Source: DYMC01 sp035406705
GTDB lineage: Bacteria > Verrucomicrobiota > Lentisphaeria > Victivallales > GWF2-50-93
Direction: 5' to 3'
NCBI GenBank assembly: GCA_964426675.1
Contig: CAYRRM010000004.1
Coordinates: 80,371-144,370, forward strand
Length of the DNA: 64,000 bases
Numbering within the stretch: position 1 is the stretch's first letter; each line of letters begins with the position of its first letter. The notes under the pieces were generated by a model, which made no database searches, was not told where the DNA came from, and worked only from the letters and a program-made list of their open reading frames with translations. Made by a program: the position numbers and the translations under genes. Positions 26,923 to 35,583 of this stretch are shown here, piece after piece.

Positions 26923-27828
26923 CTAATCGAAGTTTTTCATCAATTTTATTACAGCAAGCTCCTTTGCTTTAGCTTCAACGTCAACCGTGGCTTGTATTTG
27001 ATGCCAGAATTCAGGTATGTCATCTGGATTGATGTAATCTGCATGAGCTCTTGCTCCATTTTTAGATGACGAGATATGAAAATAAGGTTTTTGATGCGGA
27101 CGAAACTTTTGCCAGCTTTGTAAACAAAGCTCAGTAGCTTTTTCCTCTGTTAGATTATCAGGATTACATCTATGGTGGTGAATATCATAAACAAAAGGAA
27201 TGCCTATAATAGATGAAAGTTCATTCACATCTGCAGGAGTATAAATTACATCATCATTTTCAACAGTTAAAATTTTTTGAGTTTGAGGAGATAACTTTTT
27301 AAAATTTTTGCTGAACCGTTTAATGGTTTCGCTTTTACTTTCATATTTTCCGCCAATGTGAATATTTATAACTTCTGCGCCCACAAGTCCAGCAAGAAGT
27401 GTATGATATTCAAGTTCAGCAATAGAATTTTCTATGACTTTTTGATGTGGAGATGAAATGATTATGAACTGATCTGGATGGAAACTCAATCTAATTTGAT
27501 TATCCTTAGCATATTTTTTTACTTTGCTAAGCGTTTTAATAATTTCTTCGTAATCTGTCAAATCAGTTAACTTATAGGAAAAATCTGGATGAGTATAAAG
27601 GGGGAAAAATTTAGAATTTATGCGAAATGATTTAATGTTGAGTCTTTGAAGTATTTTGAGTCCATCAAGCAAATTTACTGAATTGGACAAACACAGTTCT
27701 GATATTTTTCGTAGGCGCTCTTTTTTATTTAGATTTTTAATATTATTAGCATATACGATTCTAAATTTAATAGGATGGGAGAGGAAAATGCAACAGAGAC
27801 CAAACTGCAAGGCCGTTTTTATCTTCAT
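26923..27828 (-). CDS. uvsE: UV damage endonuclease UvsE/UVDE
   Basis: A TIM-barrel nuclease that nicks DNA 5' of UV photoproducts. The 301-residue product has the family's metal and DNA-binding blocks: FRINSKFFPLYTHP, LSFHPDQFIIISSP, VINIHIGGKYESK, LTVENDD, VYDIHHHRCNP and YFHISSSKNGARAHADYI. The N-terminus GLCCIFL matches the conserved (L)GLCC start block, here read from a Met six residues earlier. The gene begins four bases after the pilB stop, so it is co-transcribed with the pilus-like operon. Confidence 0.93.
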   Translation of the reverse strand: MKIKTALQFGLCCIFLSHPIKFRIVYANNIKNLNKKERLRKISELCLSNSVNLLDGLKILQRLNIKSFRINSKFFPLYTHPDFSYKLTDLTDYEEIIKTLSKVKKYAKDNQIRLSFHPDQFIIISSPHQKVIENSIAELEYHTLLAGLVGAEVINIHIGGKYESKSETIKRFSKNFKKLSPQTQKILTVENDDVIYTPADVNELSSIIGIPFVYDIHHHRCNPDNLTEEKATELCLQSWQKFRPHQKPYFHISSSKNGARAHADYINPDDIPEFWHQIQATVDVEAKAKELAVIKLMKNFD

Positions 27829-27832
27829 TTAT

Positions 27833-29611
27833 TCATAATTCTCCCATATCATAACCAATAATGAAGTTACCTGTAATTCGACTGACTTCTTCTATGCTCG
27901 TCAATCCTCTACTGAGTTTTATCCATCCATCTTCACGAAGTGTTTTCATTCCTTTATTTTTTGCAGTTTTACGCAATTCGCTTGAAGATGCATGAGCGGC
28001 AGTCATATCCTGCAATTCTTCGTCAAGAAGAAAAAATTCATATATAGCAATTCTACCTTTATACCCGGTAAAATTACATTTTGAACACCCCTCTCCTTTA
28101 AAGGCTCTTACATCTTCAGTTTTTATCTTAAGAAATCTTGCTATTTCAGCTCTTATATGGGGAGTTATATGTTCATCAGGTATTTTACAATGAGGGCATA
28201 TTCTTCTCACCAATCTTTGAGCAAGACATGCAACCAGTGAAGATGCAACTAGATAAGGCTCAATACCTATGTCAATCAGCCTGTTAACAGCTCCTACAGA
28301 ATCATTTGTATGAAGTGTACTAAAGACAAGATGCCCTGTTAACGAGGCTCTTATAGCAATTTCCGCAGTTTCAGCATCACGTATTTCACCAACAAGAATG
28401 ATATCAGGATCATGTCTGAGTATCGAACGCAAACCACTTGCAAAAGTCAAGCCTATCTGACTATGAATTTGCATTTGGGTTATGCCTGGCATTTCATATT
28501 CAACCGGATCCTCAACTGTGATAATCTTTCTATCTTTTCTTGTTTCTGCGATTTTCGCAAGAGCCGCATAAAGCGTTGTAGTTTTTCCGCTGCCTGTTGG
28601 ACCAGTCACAAGTATAATGCCATGAGGTAATTCGATTAGTTTAAGGAAAATTTTATAGTCTGAATCTTCCAATCCGAGTTCCTGAAGTCCAAGAAAAACA
28701 TTTTTTCTGTTGAGTATTCTTAAGCATATCGTTTCTCCAAACCGTGTCGGCATAATTGAAACACGAAGATCGAATTCTTCAGAACCGGCTCGAACTCTGA
28801 TTCTACCATCGTGTGGAAGTCTTCTTTCGGCAATATTCAGATCTGCCATAATTTTTAGTCTGGATGTAATGGCTTCATGAAAGCTTCTGACTCCTTCAGG
28901 AACAGGAATATCCTGCAACATTCCATCAATTCTGTATCTTAGTTTTACCGAGTTGTGAAATGGTTCTATGTGGATATCTGTGGCATTCATAGAAAGAGCA
29001 TCAACCAGTATTTGATTTACCAGATTAATTATTGGAGCGGAATCTTCGTCTATGGTTATATCTTTTTCTCCATCAGCAGTTTGATATCTAATTTCTTTGT
29101 TAGAAAGTCTCTCTGCAAGTCTTGATTCTCTGATTTTTATAACAGTTTCTGCTCCAAGTCCATAAATTGTCTTTAAGGTATTTGATACATCATCTGCCAT
29201 TGCAAGTTTGGGTTCGACTCTTTTGCCAAGCAATAATCTGAGATTTTCAAGATCTCTAAGGGTAGGTGGATTAGCAAAGGCAGCTGTAAGGACTCCTCTA
29301 TGAATATTTATAGGGACAAATTTGAAGTGATGGGCAGCTTTTGCGGGAACAGATTTTTTCGCATCTTCAGAAATTGCTATTTTAGAGAGATCTACTAACT
29401 CAAGTCCTGAAAATTGACTCAATGCTGAATATATTTCATCTGGTCTGCAGAAATTTAACTCGAGCAATGCTTGATGAGCCGCAATTCCCTCTCTTTTCAT
29501 TCGTCGTCTTGCTATATCGGCTTGCTGGAATGAGATAATCTTTTTTTCTTCGAGGATCTGGAAAAGGTCTTTTTGTTGTTGGGAATTATCTTTTTTTTCT
29601 TCTTGATTCAT
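27833..29611 (-). CDS. GspE/PilB-family secretion ATPase
   Basis: Hexameric ATPase that drives pilus or pseudopilus assembly. The 592-residue protein has an N-terminal MshEN domain (about 20-140: LVDLSKIAISEDAKKSVPAKAA). The catalytic core carries Walker A GPTGSGKTTTLYAALA, the Asp box VEDPVEYEMPGITQMQIH, Walker B RHDPDIILVGEIRDAETAE and His box LTGHLVFSTLHTNDS. A CxxC...CxxC zinc element follows (CPHCKIP, later CSKCNFTG). It overlaps the preceding gene by 4 bases. A palindrome copy at 28547 lies between Walker A and the Asp box. No GspF/PilC platform gene is adjacent. Confidence 0.93.
   Translation of the reverse strand: MNQEEKKDNSQQQKDLFQILEEKKIISFQQADIARRRMKREGIAAHQALLELNFCRPDEIYSALSQFSGLELVDLSKIAISEDAKKSVPAKAAHHFKFVPINIHRGVLTAAFANPPTLRDLENLRLLLGKRVEPKLAMADDVSNTLKTIYGLGAETVIKIRESRLAERLSNKEIRYQTADGEKDITIDEDSAPIINLVNQILVDALSMNATDIHIEPFHNSVKLRYRIDGMLQDIPVPEGVRSFHEAITSRLKIMADLNIAERRLPHDGRIRVRAGSEEFDLRVSIMPTRFGETICLRILNRKNVFLGLQELGLEDSDYKIFLKLIELPHGIILVTGPTGSGKTTTLYAALAKIAETRKDRKIITVEDPVEYEMPGITQMQIHSQIGLTFASGLRSILRHDPDIILVGEIRDAETAEIAIRASLTGHLVFSTLHTNDSVGAVNRLIDIGIEPYLVASSLVACLAQRLVRRICPHCKIPDEHITPHIRAEIARFLKIKTEDVRAFKGEGCSKCNFTGYKGRIAIYEFFLLDEELQDMTAAHASSSELRKTAKNKGMKTLREDGWIKLSRGLTSIEEVSRITGNFIIGYDMGEL
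28547..28560. repeat. TGCGAWWWTCGCA palindrome in the PilB-like ATPase gene
   Basis: TGCGATTTTCGCAA, core perfect, read as LAKIAE shortly after Walker A. Confidence 0.88.
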
Positions 29612-30171
29612 TCTATTTTGATTTTTTTACTCGAGCGCAATTTAATTTTATGTTCATTATTATTTTCATCCGATATAATTATATACTCATTTTCTATTTT
29701 TAAAAGGGACAGTGGCGGTATTTTTGCTCCTTCTGAAAGAGTATATGTTTTTTTTTGCTTTGAAGTTTCGTCTATAACCGAAATGAATACAACTTTTTCG
29801 CCTGATGAACTATCGAGCCACCCTGAATAAGAGACACTGAGGAATTTTTCTGGTTTTTTCTGTGGTAAAGGTTGGTTTTTAGGAGGCTGATTATTATTTT
29901 GAGGTTTTGGTTGATATTTTGCCAGAATTTTTCTTATGAAGAAAGGATCAGAGATTTTGGATGATTCATACGTTTCCCCAAGGAATGCAAACGCCGAACG
30001 ATTTAATAATGATGGAACTTGTGGAACAGATGGAGAATTAATAACAGCTGGTTTTTCATAATACATTACTTTTATTACCAGAAAAATTAAAGAAAATACT
30101 GCTAAAACAACAGATATGCAGCAGAAAAATTTTTCCCATTCATTTTTTATCTTTTTTAACAACTGATTCAT
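29608..30171 (-). CDS. Inner-membrane PilP/GspC-like protein of the pseudopilus locus
   Basis: A 187-residue protein with one N-terminal helix (about 15-37), a Pro/Gln-rich linker (about 84-108) and a small beta-rich C-terminal domain (SVSYSGWLDSSSGEKVVFISVIDETSKQKKTYTLSEGAKIPPLSLLKIENEYIIISDENN). That last domain resembles the homology-region domain of GspC or PilP, which bridges the inner membrane platform to the secretin. The identification rests on topology and operon position; direct similarity is not obvious. It ends inside the start of the pilB-like gene. Confidence 0.6.
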   Translation of the reverse strand: MNQLLKKIKNEWEKFFCCISVVLAVFSLIFLVIKVMYYEKPAVINSPSVPQVPSLLNRSAFAFLGETYESSKISDPFFIRKILAKYQPKPQNNNQPPKNQPLPQKKPEKFLSVSYSGWLDSSSGEKVVFISVIDETSKQKKTYTLSEGAKIPPLSLLKIENEYIIISDENNNEHKIKLRSSKKIKIE

Positions 30172-30175
30172 ATTA

Positions 30176-31108
30176 TCAGGCTCCAGGTGGTATAATCTTT
30201 ACTGGTGTTGGCTTTTTTGTTTCAGAGATTTCTTTAGGAGAAAAAAAACCTGAACATTCAAGTTCTATTGATAAGTTCTCACTTACAAGGGATATCTCAG
30301 TTTCTGTCTTCCGAATTTGCGGTAACAGAGAAAGCTGGAATGCTCTTATAACGAAAAAATTTGATTGTTCCTGAATTTTTGATAAAAAGGCGATAAATTT
30401 TCTTGTATCTCCATAAAAAGCAACTTTTAAGGGGATTTCGATCAGATATGGATTTGCATCGCTTTCATATATTTTATATTCTATTACAGGTTGAAATTGC
30501 ATTTTGGCAGCCATTCTTTTTCTTCCTGCCTCATCCTGAGCAACGACAGAGAATTCAGATTGAATTCTAAGTCCTGATTCAATTGCAATAGAACTTATTT
30601 TATCTAGCATCCAAACCTGAAGGAGTAAGAGGTAAATGTCTTTTGCATTGCTTTTTTCACCGAGTTTCAGTATTTTATCGGAAAGAAATATCCCCCGAGA
30701 AGCAAGTTTTTGCTCAAGTTGATTATACTCCTCTTGATAATCAAGTCGTCCAACATCTCGTGCAAAATCTGCCGGATTGTCAAAGAGTTTTTTAGCTCTA
30801 TTTTGCAGAGGAGTGCAAGCGAATTTGATGGCGGAATAGGTTTTATATCTGATTCCGGAATTTTTTTCAGAATTTCCATATCCATCGAGTTCATTCTTTT
30901 TATTTTGAAGAGTTGCTGCAAGCCTTCCTGGATCGAGTGGAAAACCGCTTTTATGAAGTTCTCTTGTTGTATTTTCTATATATTTTTCATCTTCGACAAC
31001 CTTTTTTCTGAGAGGATTTATAAGTAAAAAGAAAGCTGCAATGAAAATTAACATAAGAACAAATGTTGCAAATATTAATCTTTTATGTTGTGGAGGTATC
31101 TTTTTCAT
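30176..31108 (-). CDS. PilO-like / Amuc_1100-like membrane protein
   Basis: A 310-residue protein with a single N-terminal helix (about 10-32), a helical coiled-coil region and a C-terminal ferredoxin-like domain ending in a Pro-rich tail. The C-terminal region reads YLIEIPLKVAFYGDTRKFIAFLSKIQEQSNFFVIRAF, the usual PilO pattern. Length and position, between the PilM-like gene and the ATPase, match the PVC protein Amuc_1100 of Akkermansia, whose fold is PilN/PilO-like. It overlaps the PilM-like stop by 4 bases. The correspondence is inference from order and topology. Confidence 0.65.
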   Translation of the reverse strand: MKKIPPQHKRLIFATFVLMLIFIAAFFLLINPLRKKVVEDEKYIENTTRELHKSGFPLDPGRLAATLQNKKNELDGYGNSEKNSGIRYKTYSAIKFACTPLQNRAKKLFDNPADFARDVGRLDYQEEYNQLEQKLASRGIFLSDKILKLGEKSNAKDIYLLLLQVWMLDKISSIAIESGLRIQSEFSVVAQDEAGRKRMAAKMQFQPVIEYKIYESDANPYLIEIPLKVAFYGDTRKFIAFLSKIQEQSNFFVIRAFQLSLLPQIRKTETEISLVSENLSIELECSGFFSPKEISETKKPTPVKIIPPGA

Positions 31109-32961
31109 TTTTTTTGTTTCTCTGTTGTATTGGAAAGAACTGAAGAATTAATACATGTTTCTTTAAATGGAATTTTCATTGTAAAGTCTCTAAAACGCAT
31201 TTTTCCAATAACAGAATATACTTCTCTGTTATTTATTATTCTATTATTCCATTCTGAGATTATAGCTTCTTTTTGGGAGAAATTGGTTTCAGGCAAAATA
31301 TCAAGTTCCTTTCCATTACCCCCGAAAAGATTTGATTTAGAAAGTTGAAGTTGAAACCTTCTCACCATTTCATAATGTTCGTTTTTTCCTGAACTAAGAG
31401 TGAGACCAAAAAGTATTATTGATTTTATCTCCTTTACTTGAGTAACATTAAGCTGAAGAGACTGATTGGCTGCACTTTCGCTGGATGACGAATCTTGTTT
31501 TGTGTCCATAAAAATAAAAGAAGCTTTTTTAATCGAATTTGTCTGATTACCTTCTTGTTGTTTGCTCACAGAATTATACGTATCTTCATCACAAATAAAT
31601 ATAGGGAAAAGATTTTCTTCTTTTGCAGAAGATATTTCATTGAGCGCTGCTAAAATTTTAGCTGAATTATTTGCCTTTGAAACGACAGGAAGCAACATTT
31701 TTTCATGATGTAGAATGTCTTCAGAAATTTTATCAATTTGAGGTATGAGTTCAGCACATTTATTCAATCTCATTATTGTGATACGGTTTACATTATCTTT
31801 TGCTTTAAAAGTAAAGTAAAGAGCTGATAAGAAGAAAAATAAAGATATGCTAAGAAAGAAAAGAGCTGCAGAGAGATAGTGAAAATTTTTTTTAATACGT
31901 GCTGTCCATCTTATATGCTCTGGAGCAAGAGAAATTTTGACTGATGCTTTTCCGGTAGATTGGAGAGCCAATCCCAGAGCCGTATTTAAATCTGGCTGAA
32001 TAGATTTCTGAGAATCTCCAATCCCAAAAATTTCAACCTGCACTCCCCTGTAATTTACCCTTATGAAATCAAGCAATCCTCCTATCTCAGCACCCCCCCC
32101 ACTGAGCCAGATTTTCATGATTTCTTTCTCTGCAAAATCTGGACTTTCATGTTGGCGCCATTGTTCAATCACATTATTCAACTCTGCGAGTAGAAGGTTC
32201 GCCACTTTTGTCATCGAATCATCTTTCTTTGTAAAATCTATTTTTAGTTTAGCTTTTTCCTCTTCAGATTTTGTGATATCAAGTCCTCTGGTTTCAGCAA
32301 TAGCTTTTGTAAACTTTTCAGCTCCAAAACTAAGACTATTTATTGATAATATCTGTGTGCCAGCAAAGATTATTACTATTGAGTTTTCTGCACCTATATC
32401 AAGAATAATTTGTAAACTATCTACATTTTTTATTTCAGGGTGTAAAAAAAAGAGTGCATTCACCAAAGCGGTACTGTTCATTGTAACATCGGACGGTATC
32501 ACTCCAGCCCTGTCAAGGATTTTTAAGCGTTCAAAGACAAGTTTTTCCCTTGATATTCCAATCAAGACAGGATTTTTCCTGCTGAGTTTTGGCGGCATTA
32601 CATAGTAATCATAAATAAAGCTTTCTTCTGATATACCTGAAAGCTGAGTCGTTTCATATGCTATCATATCCTTTAAAGCTTCTTCATTAACGGGAGGAAA
32701 ATCTCTAACCTGTACTGTAGAAATATACTGTGGGAGACCTATACACACATCAAGATTTTTCCAGTTAGCCTGATTTAACCATGCTGAAAGACTATGGCTT
32801 AATTCTTCTTCGTCTAAAATACCTTCTGCCCGCAATTTTAACCTTCTGAGGCTTGAAATACTGATATTGTCTTGCTCTTCCTTTAACTCGAGTGCTTTAA
32901 TACTTCCTGAGCCTATATCAAGCCCTATTACTCTATTTCTGGATTTTTTGAAGAAATTCAT
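31105..32961 (-). CDS. PilM-like actin-fold ATPase fused to a PilN-like membrane domain
   Basis: A 618-residue protein. Residues about 10-345 form a PilM/FtsA-type actin fold (GLDIGSGSIKALELKE, then DFPPVNEEALKDMIAYETTQL, then LQIILDIGAENSIVIIF and IWLSGGGAEIGGL). A transmembrane helix at about 363-388 follows, then a coiled and beta region to the end that could take the place of PilN. PilM normally recruits PilN at the cytoplasmic face; here the two look joined in one chain, as in the PVC protein Amuc_1101. It lies between the secretin and the PilO-like gene. Confidence 0.75.
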   Translation of the reverse strand: MNFFKKSRNRVIGLDIGSGSIKALELKEEQDNISISSLRRLKLRAEGILDEEELSHSLSAWLNQANWKNLDVCIGLPQYISTVQVRDFPPVNEEALKDMIAYETTQLSGISEESFIYDYYVMPPKLSRKNPVLIGISREKLVFERLKILDRAGVIPSDVTMNSTALVNALFFLHPEIKNVDSLQIILDIGAENSIVIIFAGTQILSINSLSFGAEKFTKAIAETRGLDITKSEEEKAKLKIDFTKKDDSMTKVANLLLAELNNVIEQWRQHESPDFAEKEIMKIWLSGGGAEIGGLLDFIRVNYRGVQVEIFGIGDSQKSIQPDLNTALGLALQSTGKASVKISLAPEHIRWTARIKKNFHYLSAALFFLSISLFFFLSALYFTFKAKDNVNRITIMRLNKCAELIPQIDKISEDILHHEKMLLPVVSKANNSAKILAALNEISSAKEENLFPIFICDEDTYNSVSKQQEGNQTNSIKKASFIFMDTKQDSSSSESAANQSLQLNVTQVKEIKSIILFGLTLSSGKNEHYEMVRRFQLQLSKSNLFGGNGKELDILPETNFSQKEAIISEWNNRIINNREVYSVIGKMRFRDFTMKIPFKETCINSSVLSNTTEKQKK

Positions 32962-32997
32962 CTAAGTAAAAAAAAGTAGAAAAATTATATTTTAAAT

Positions 32998-34770
32998 TCA
33001 GTCTTTTATAAGCACTGTATTGCCTGCATTGTCTATAATCGTAGCGGTAACAAAAATTATAAGATGCAAAGGCTGCTTGTTTACACTATTTTCTCCAAAC
33101 AACTGCTTAATTAATGGTATTCTCCCAAAAAATGGAATACTATTTTCGTCATATTGCCTCGTTTCAGTTATCATTCCGCCAAGTACTATTGTTTGTCCAC
33201 TCCTAACGACAGCTTTGGTTTCAATTTCACTTTCGCTTGTTCTTGGAAGTCTGGCTGTGATATATTCATCGAACTGAATGAACTCTCTTATATTTGGTTT
33301 TAGATCTAAGATTACGTTTTTACCGTCATATCCAATGGAAGGCTTCACTTCTAAATTTATACCGAGTTCTAGTTCTTGCACATCGCCAGTAGGGACAGGT
33401 TGAGTAACAGCAACTCCTCCCTCATTAGGAACAGTTTCAAGTTCATATTCCTCAAAATAGCGCAACGTTTGGCCACGTCTAATTATGGCTGTCTGATTAT
33501 TTAATACGGTTACTCGTGGAGAACTTATAGTTCGAGCTGATGTTTTTTCGTCAATTGCATGAATTACAAGTTCATATTCCCAATTATCAATAACGCCTCC
33601 AAGTTGCAAGTTCCCGGTATTTGGAAAATTACGCAACAAATTATTTGTTATAGTTTGGAGTTCTTTTGGTTTGTTTGGATTTTGTCTTTGTATCGTCTGA
33701 AGATTAACTCCAAGTTCAACAAGATCCTGTTGTGAAATTGTCAAAAATCTTGCCTCGATAAGAACCTGTTTAATTTCCGTGTCAAACTCCTTTAAAAGTT
33801 GTTCAACCATTCTTATATTTTCCCTTGTGTTTTTTACAAGCAGTAAATTTCTATTCTTATATATTTTAAAAAGTGCCCCTGGTTGATTAAAAGAAACAAA
33901 ATTTGCAATCACATCATCAAGTTCATCAGTTCCCCCTACACCGGCTCCCATACCACCACTATCATCGCCCGCACCACCACCTCCAGCAGTCGGTGCATCA
34001 TCACCAATCACCGGTATCAACCCATTTTTCAGCTTAAAAATTGCTGTTTCAAGTTTAGGACTACTTTCATCATTAGGAGTTGCGGCAGTAACCCATATTA
34101 CATTGTCGCTTAAATGAAAGGCTATTCCCATATTTCTTGCAATATAACTTAAAAGTTCTTTTAATGGTACATTGTTGACTTTAACAGTAAGGGAATTTTG
34201 AGAAGACAAAGCATTGTCAGCAATTATATTAAGCCCATCAATTTTATTTAGGGCCATAATAATTTCCTGAACACTTGCATTTGATATGTCCATATTTACA
34301 GGTTTATTGATTAATTCTTCCATTGGACCGACTGGAATATTAGGTGTTGTATCAGCTCCATTTATTACGATCTGCTGACCGTATGTTTTTGGAAAAATAA
34401 GCCTATCTTCTACGTCGATCATGGCATGTCTTTCTGTTTTATCTTGTTGTCTTTCGAGTTCCTTTTGTAATATCAAGTGTTCTAATTCTGCGATTTTTTC
34501 TGAAACTTTAGAAATAACTGACTGCTTATCTTTTAACGGAAGAAGGCATTTGTAAGCGGAAAGATAATCTTCCTTCTCCTGCATTTTAATTGCTGTTTCA
34601 AGTAGTTGATATTGAACTTCTTCAGGAACATCAGGTTCTTTCAGGGCGGAGTTTAATTCTTCAATAGAATTATTAACACACGATGTGGATATTAAAATAA
34701 AAAAAATGCTTACTAAGAAAAAATAAATAAATCGATTTTGATTTTTTTCTATCCTCTTTTCAAATGGCAT
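32998..34770 (-). CDS. Secretin (GspD/PilQ family)
   Basis: Outer-membrane channel of a type II secretion or type IV pilus-like system. The 590-residue protein has an N-terminal hydrophobic segment ending FILISTSC, possibly a lipobox. A TPR-like helical part comes next, then an STN/N0-type domain (about 150-220: VNMDISNASVQEIIMALNKIDGLNIIADNAL). A Gly-rich insertion and the secretin core follow (SPRVTVLNNQTAIIRRGQTLRY, KPSIGYDGKNVILDLKPNI, VVRSGQTIVLGGMITE). The core ends in GRIPLIKQLFG. It lies just downstream of a prepilin-like gene. Confidence 0.92.
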   Translation of the reverse strand: MPFEKRIEKNQNRFIYFFLVSIFFILISTSCVNNSIEELNSALKEPDVPEEVQYQLLETAIKMQEKEDYLSAYKCLLPLKDKQSVISKVSEKIAELEHLILQKELERQQDKTERHAMIDVEDRLIFPKTYGQQIVINGADTTPNIPVGPMEELINKPVNMDISNASVQEIIMALNKIDGLNIIADNALSSQNSLTVKVNNVPLKELLSYIARNMGIAFHLSDNVIWVTAATPNDESSPKLETAIFKLKNGLIPVIGDDAPTAGGGGAGDDSGGMGAGVGGTDELDDVIANFVSFNQPGALFKIYKNRNLLLVKNTRENIRMVEQLLKEFDTEIKQVLIEARFLTISQQDLVELGVNLQTIQRQNPNKPKELQTITNNLLRNFPNTGNLQLGGVIDNWEYELVIHAIDEKTSARTISSPRVTVLNNQTAIIRRGQTLRYFEEYELETVPNEGGVAVTQPVPTGDVQELELGINLEVKPSIGYDGKNVILDLKPNIREFIQFDEYITARLPRTSESEIETKAVVRSGQTIVLGGMITETRQYDENSIPFFGRIPLIKQLFGENSVNKQPLHLIIFVTATIIDNAGNTVLIKD

Positions 34771-34778
34771 AAAATCTC

Positions 34779-35501
34779 CTAATTAGGCTCCCAGACTCCA
34801 TCTTCCCATTTTCCTCTGCTCATAAAAAAATTACCCAGAAAACCAACGTTCAAAACAGGTGCTGCAGAATTTGGTATAGGCTTACTGGGGGAATACATCT
34901 TAAGATTTTTCACGTGCCAATAACATCTGATAACAGGAAATAGGCTTGGATCGTATCCCTGTCCCAAAGGATGCGTATCATCCCCACCTTGAAGAAGCTG
35001 AATCCTTTTTAATTGCGCCCAGGTATAAGGTGATGTCAATCCAGATCCGGTGAGATTCCAAGTACATTCAGCATCTGTAAATTCATAAAAATAACTAACA
35101 TTCCCTACTGTTGTATTAGGATTTACATGCAATCCTGTATTTCCCTCCCGATCATAAGCTGTAGAATGTTGTTCATCTATTCGCGCAAGCCATGCATTTG
35201 CAGGTGTATCTTTATCGTTACCATCGGAAGGACACTGATAACATTTTGTAGCTTTTATATAATCCGGATAAAGAAGAGAAACCCAACCCACATCGCCATC
35301 ACTATTATCACCTTTATAAAGATTAATAGCTAATCCTATCTGTTTTAGATTAGCCATACATGCACTTTCGCGTCCTTTTGCCCGTGCTTTATTCAGAACA
35401 GGAAAAAGCAATCCTGCAAGAATAGCAATAATCGCAATTACTACGAGCAACTCCACCAAAGTGAAATTCCTCTTTTTAACAAAAACGATATCGCCAATCA
35501 T
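34779..35501 (-). CDS. Prepilin-like protein with type II/IV N-terminal methylation helix
   Basis: A 240-residue protein with a short leader and the pilin helix [25 protein letters not shown] globular domain carries [23 protein letters not shown] and a two-Cys segment (KCYQCPSDG). Such proteins are cleaved by prepilin peptidase before the Phe and are very numerous in Lentisphaerota. The residue before the cleavage site is Asn, where the canonical residue is Gly. It sits eight bases upstream of the secretin gene, so it is a good candidate for a real substrate of this system. Confidence 0.85.
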   Translation of the reverse strand: MIGDIVFVKKRNFTLVELLVVIAIIAILAGLLFPVLNKARAKGRESACMANLKQIGLAINLYKGDNSDGDVGWVSLLYPDYIKATKCYQCPSDGNDKDTPANAWLARIDEQHSTAYDREGNTGLHVNPNTTVGNVSYFYEFTDAECTWNLTGSGLTSPYTWAQLKRIQLLQGGDDTHPLGQGYDPSLFPVIRCYWHVKNLKMYSPSKPIPNSAAPVLNVGFLGNFFMSRGKWEDGVWEPN

Positions 35502-35583
35502 AAGTAATTTTTACCCTTAAATTCTGTTAATATACTATTAACGTATTTGTTCTACAAATTATTTTTGTGTATTTTTATATTTT

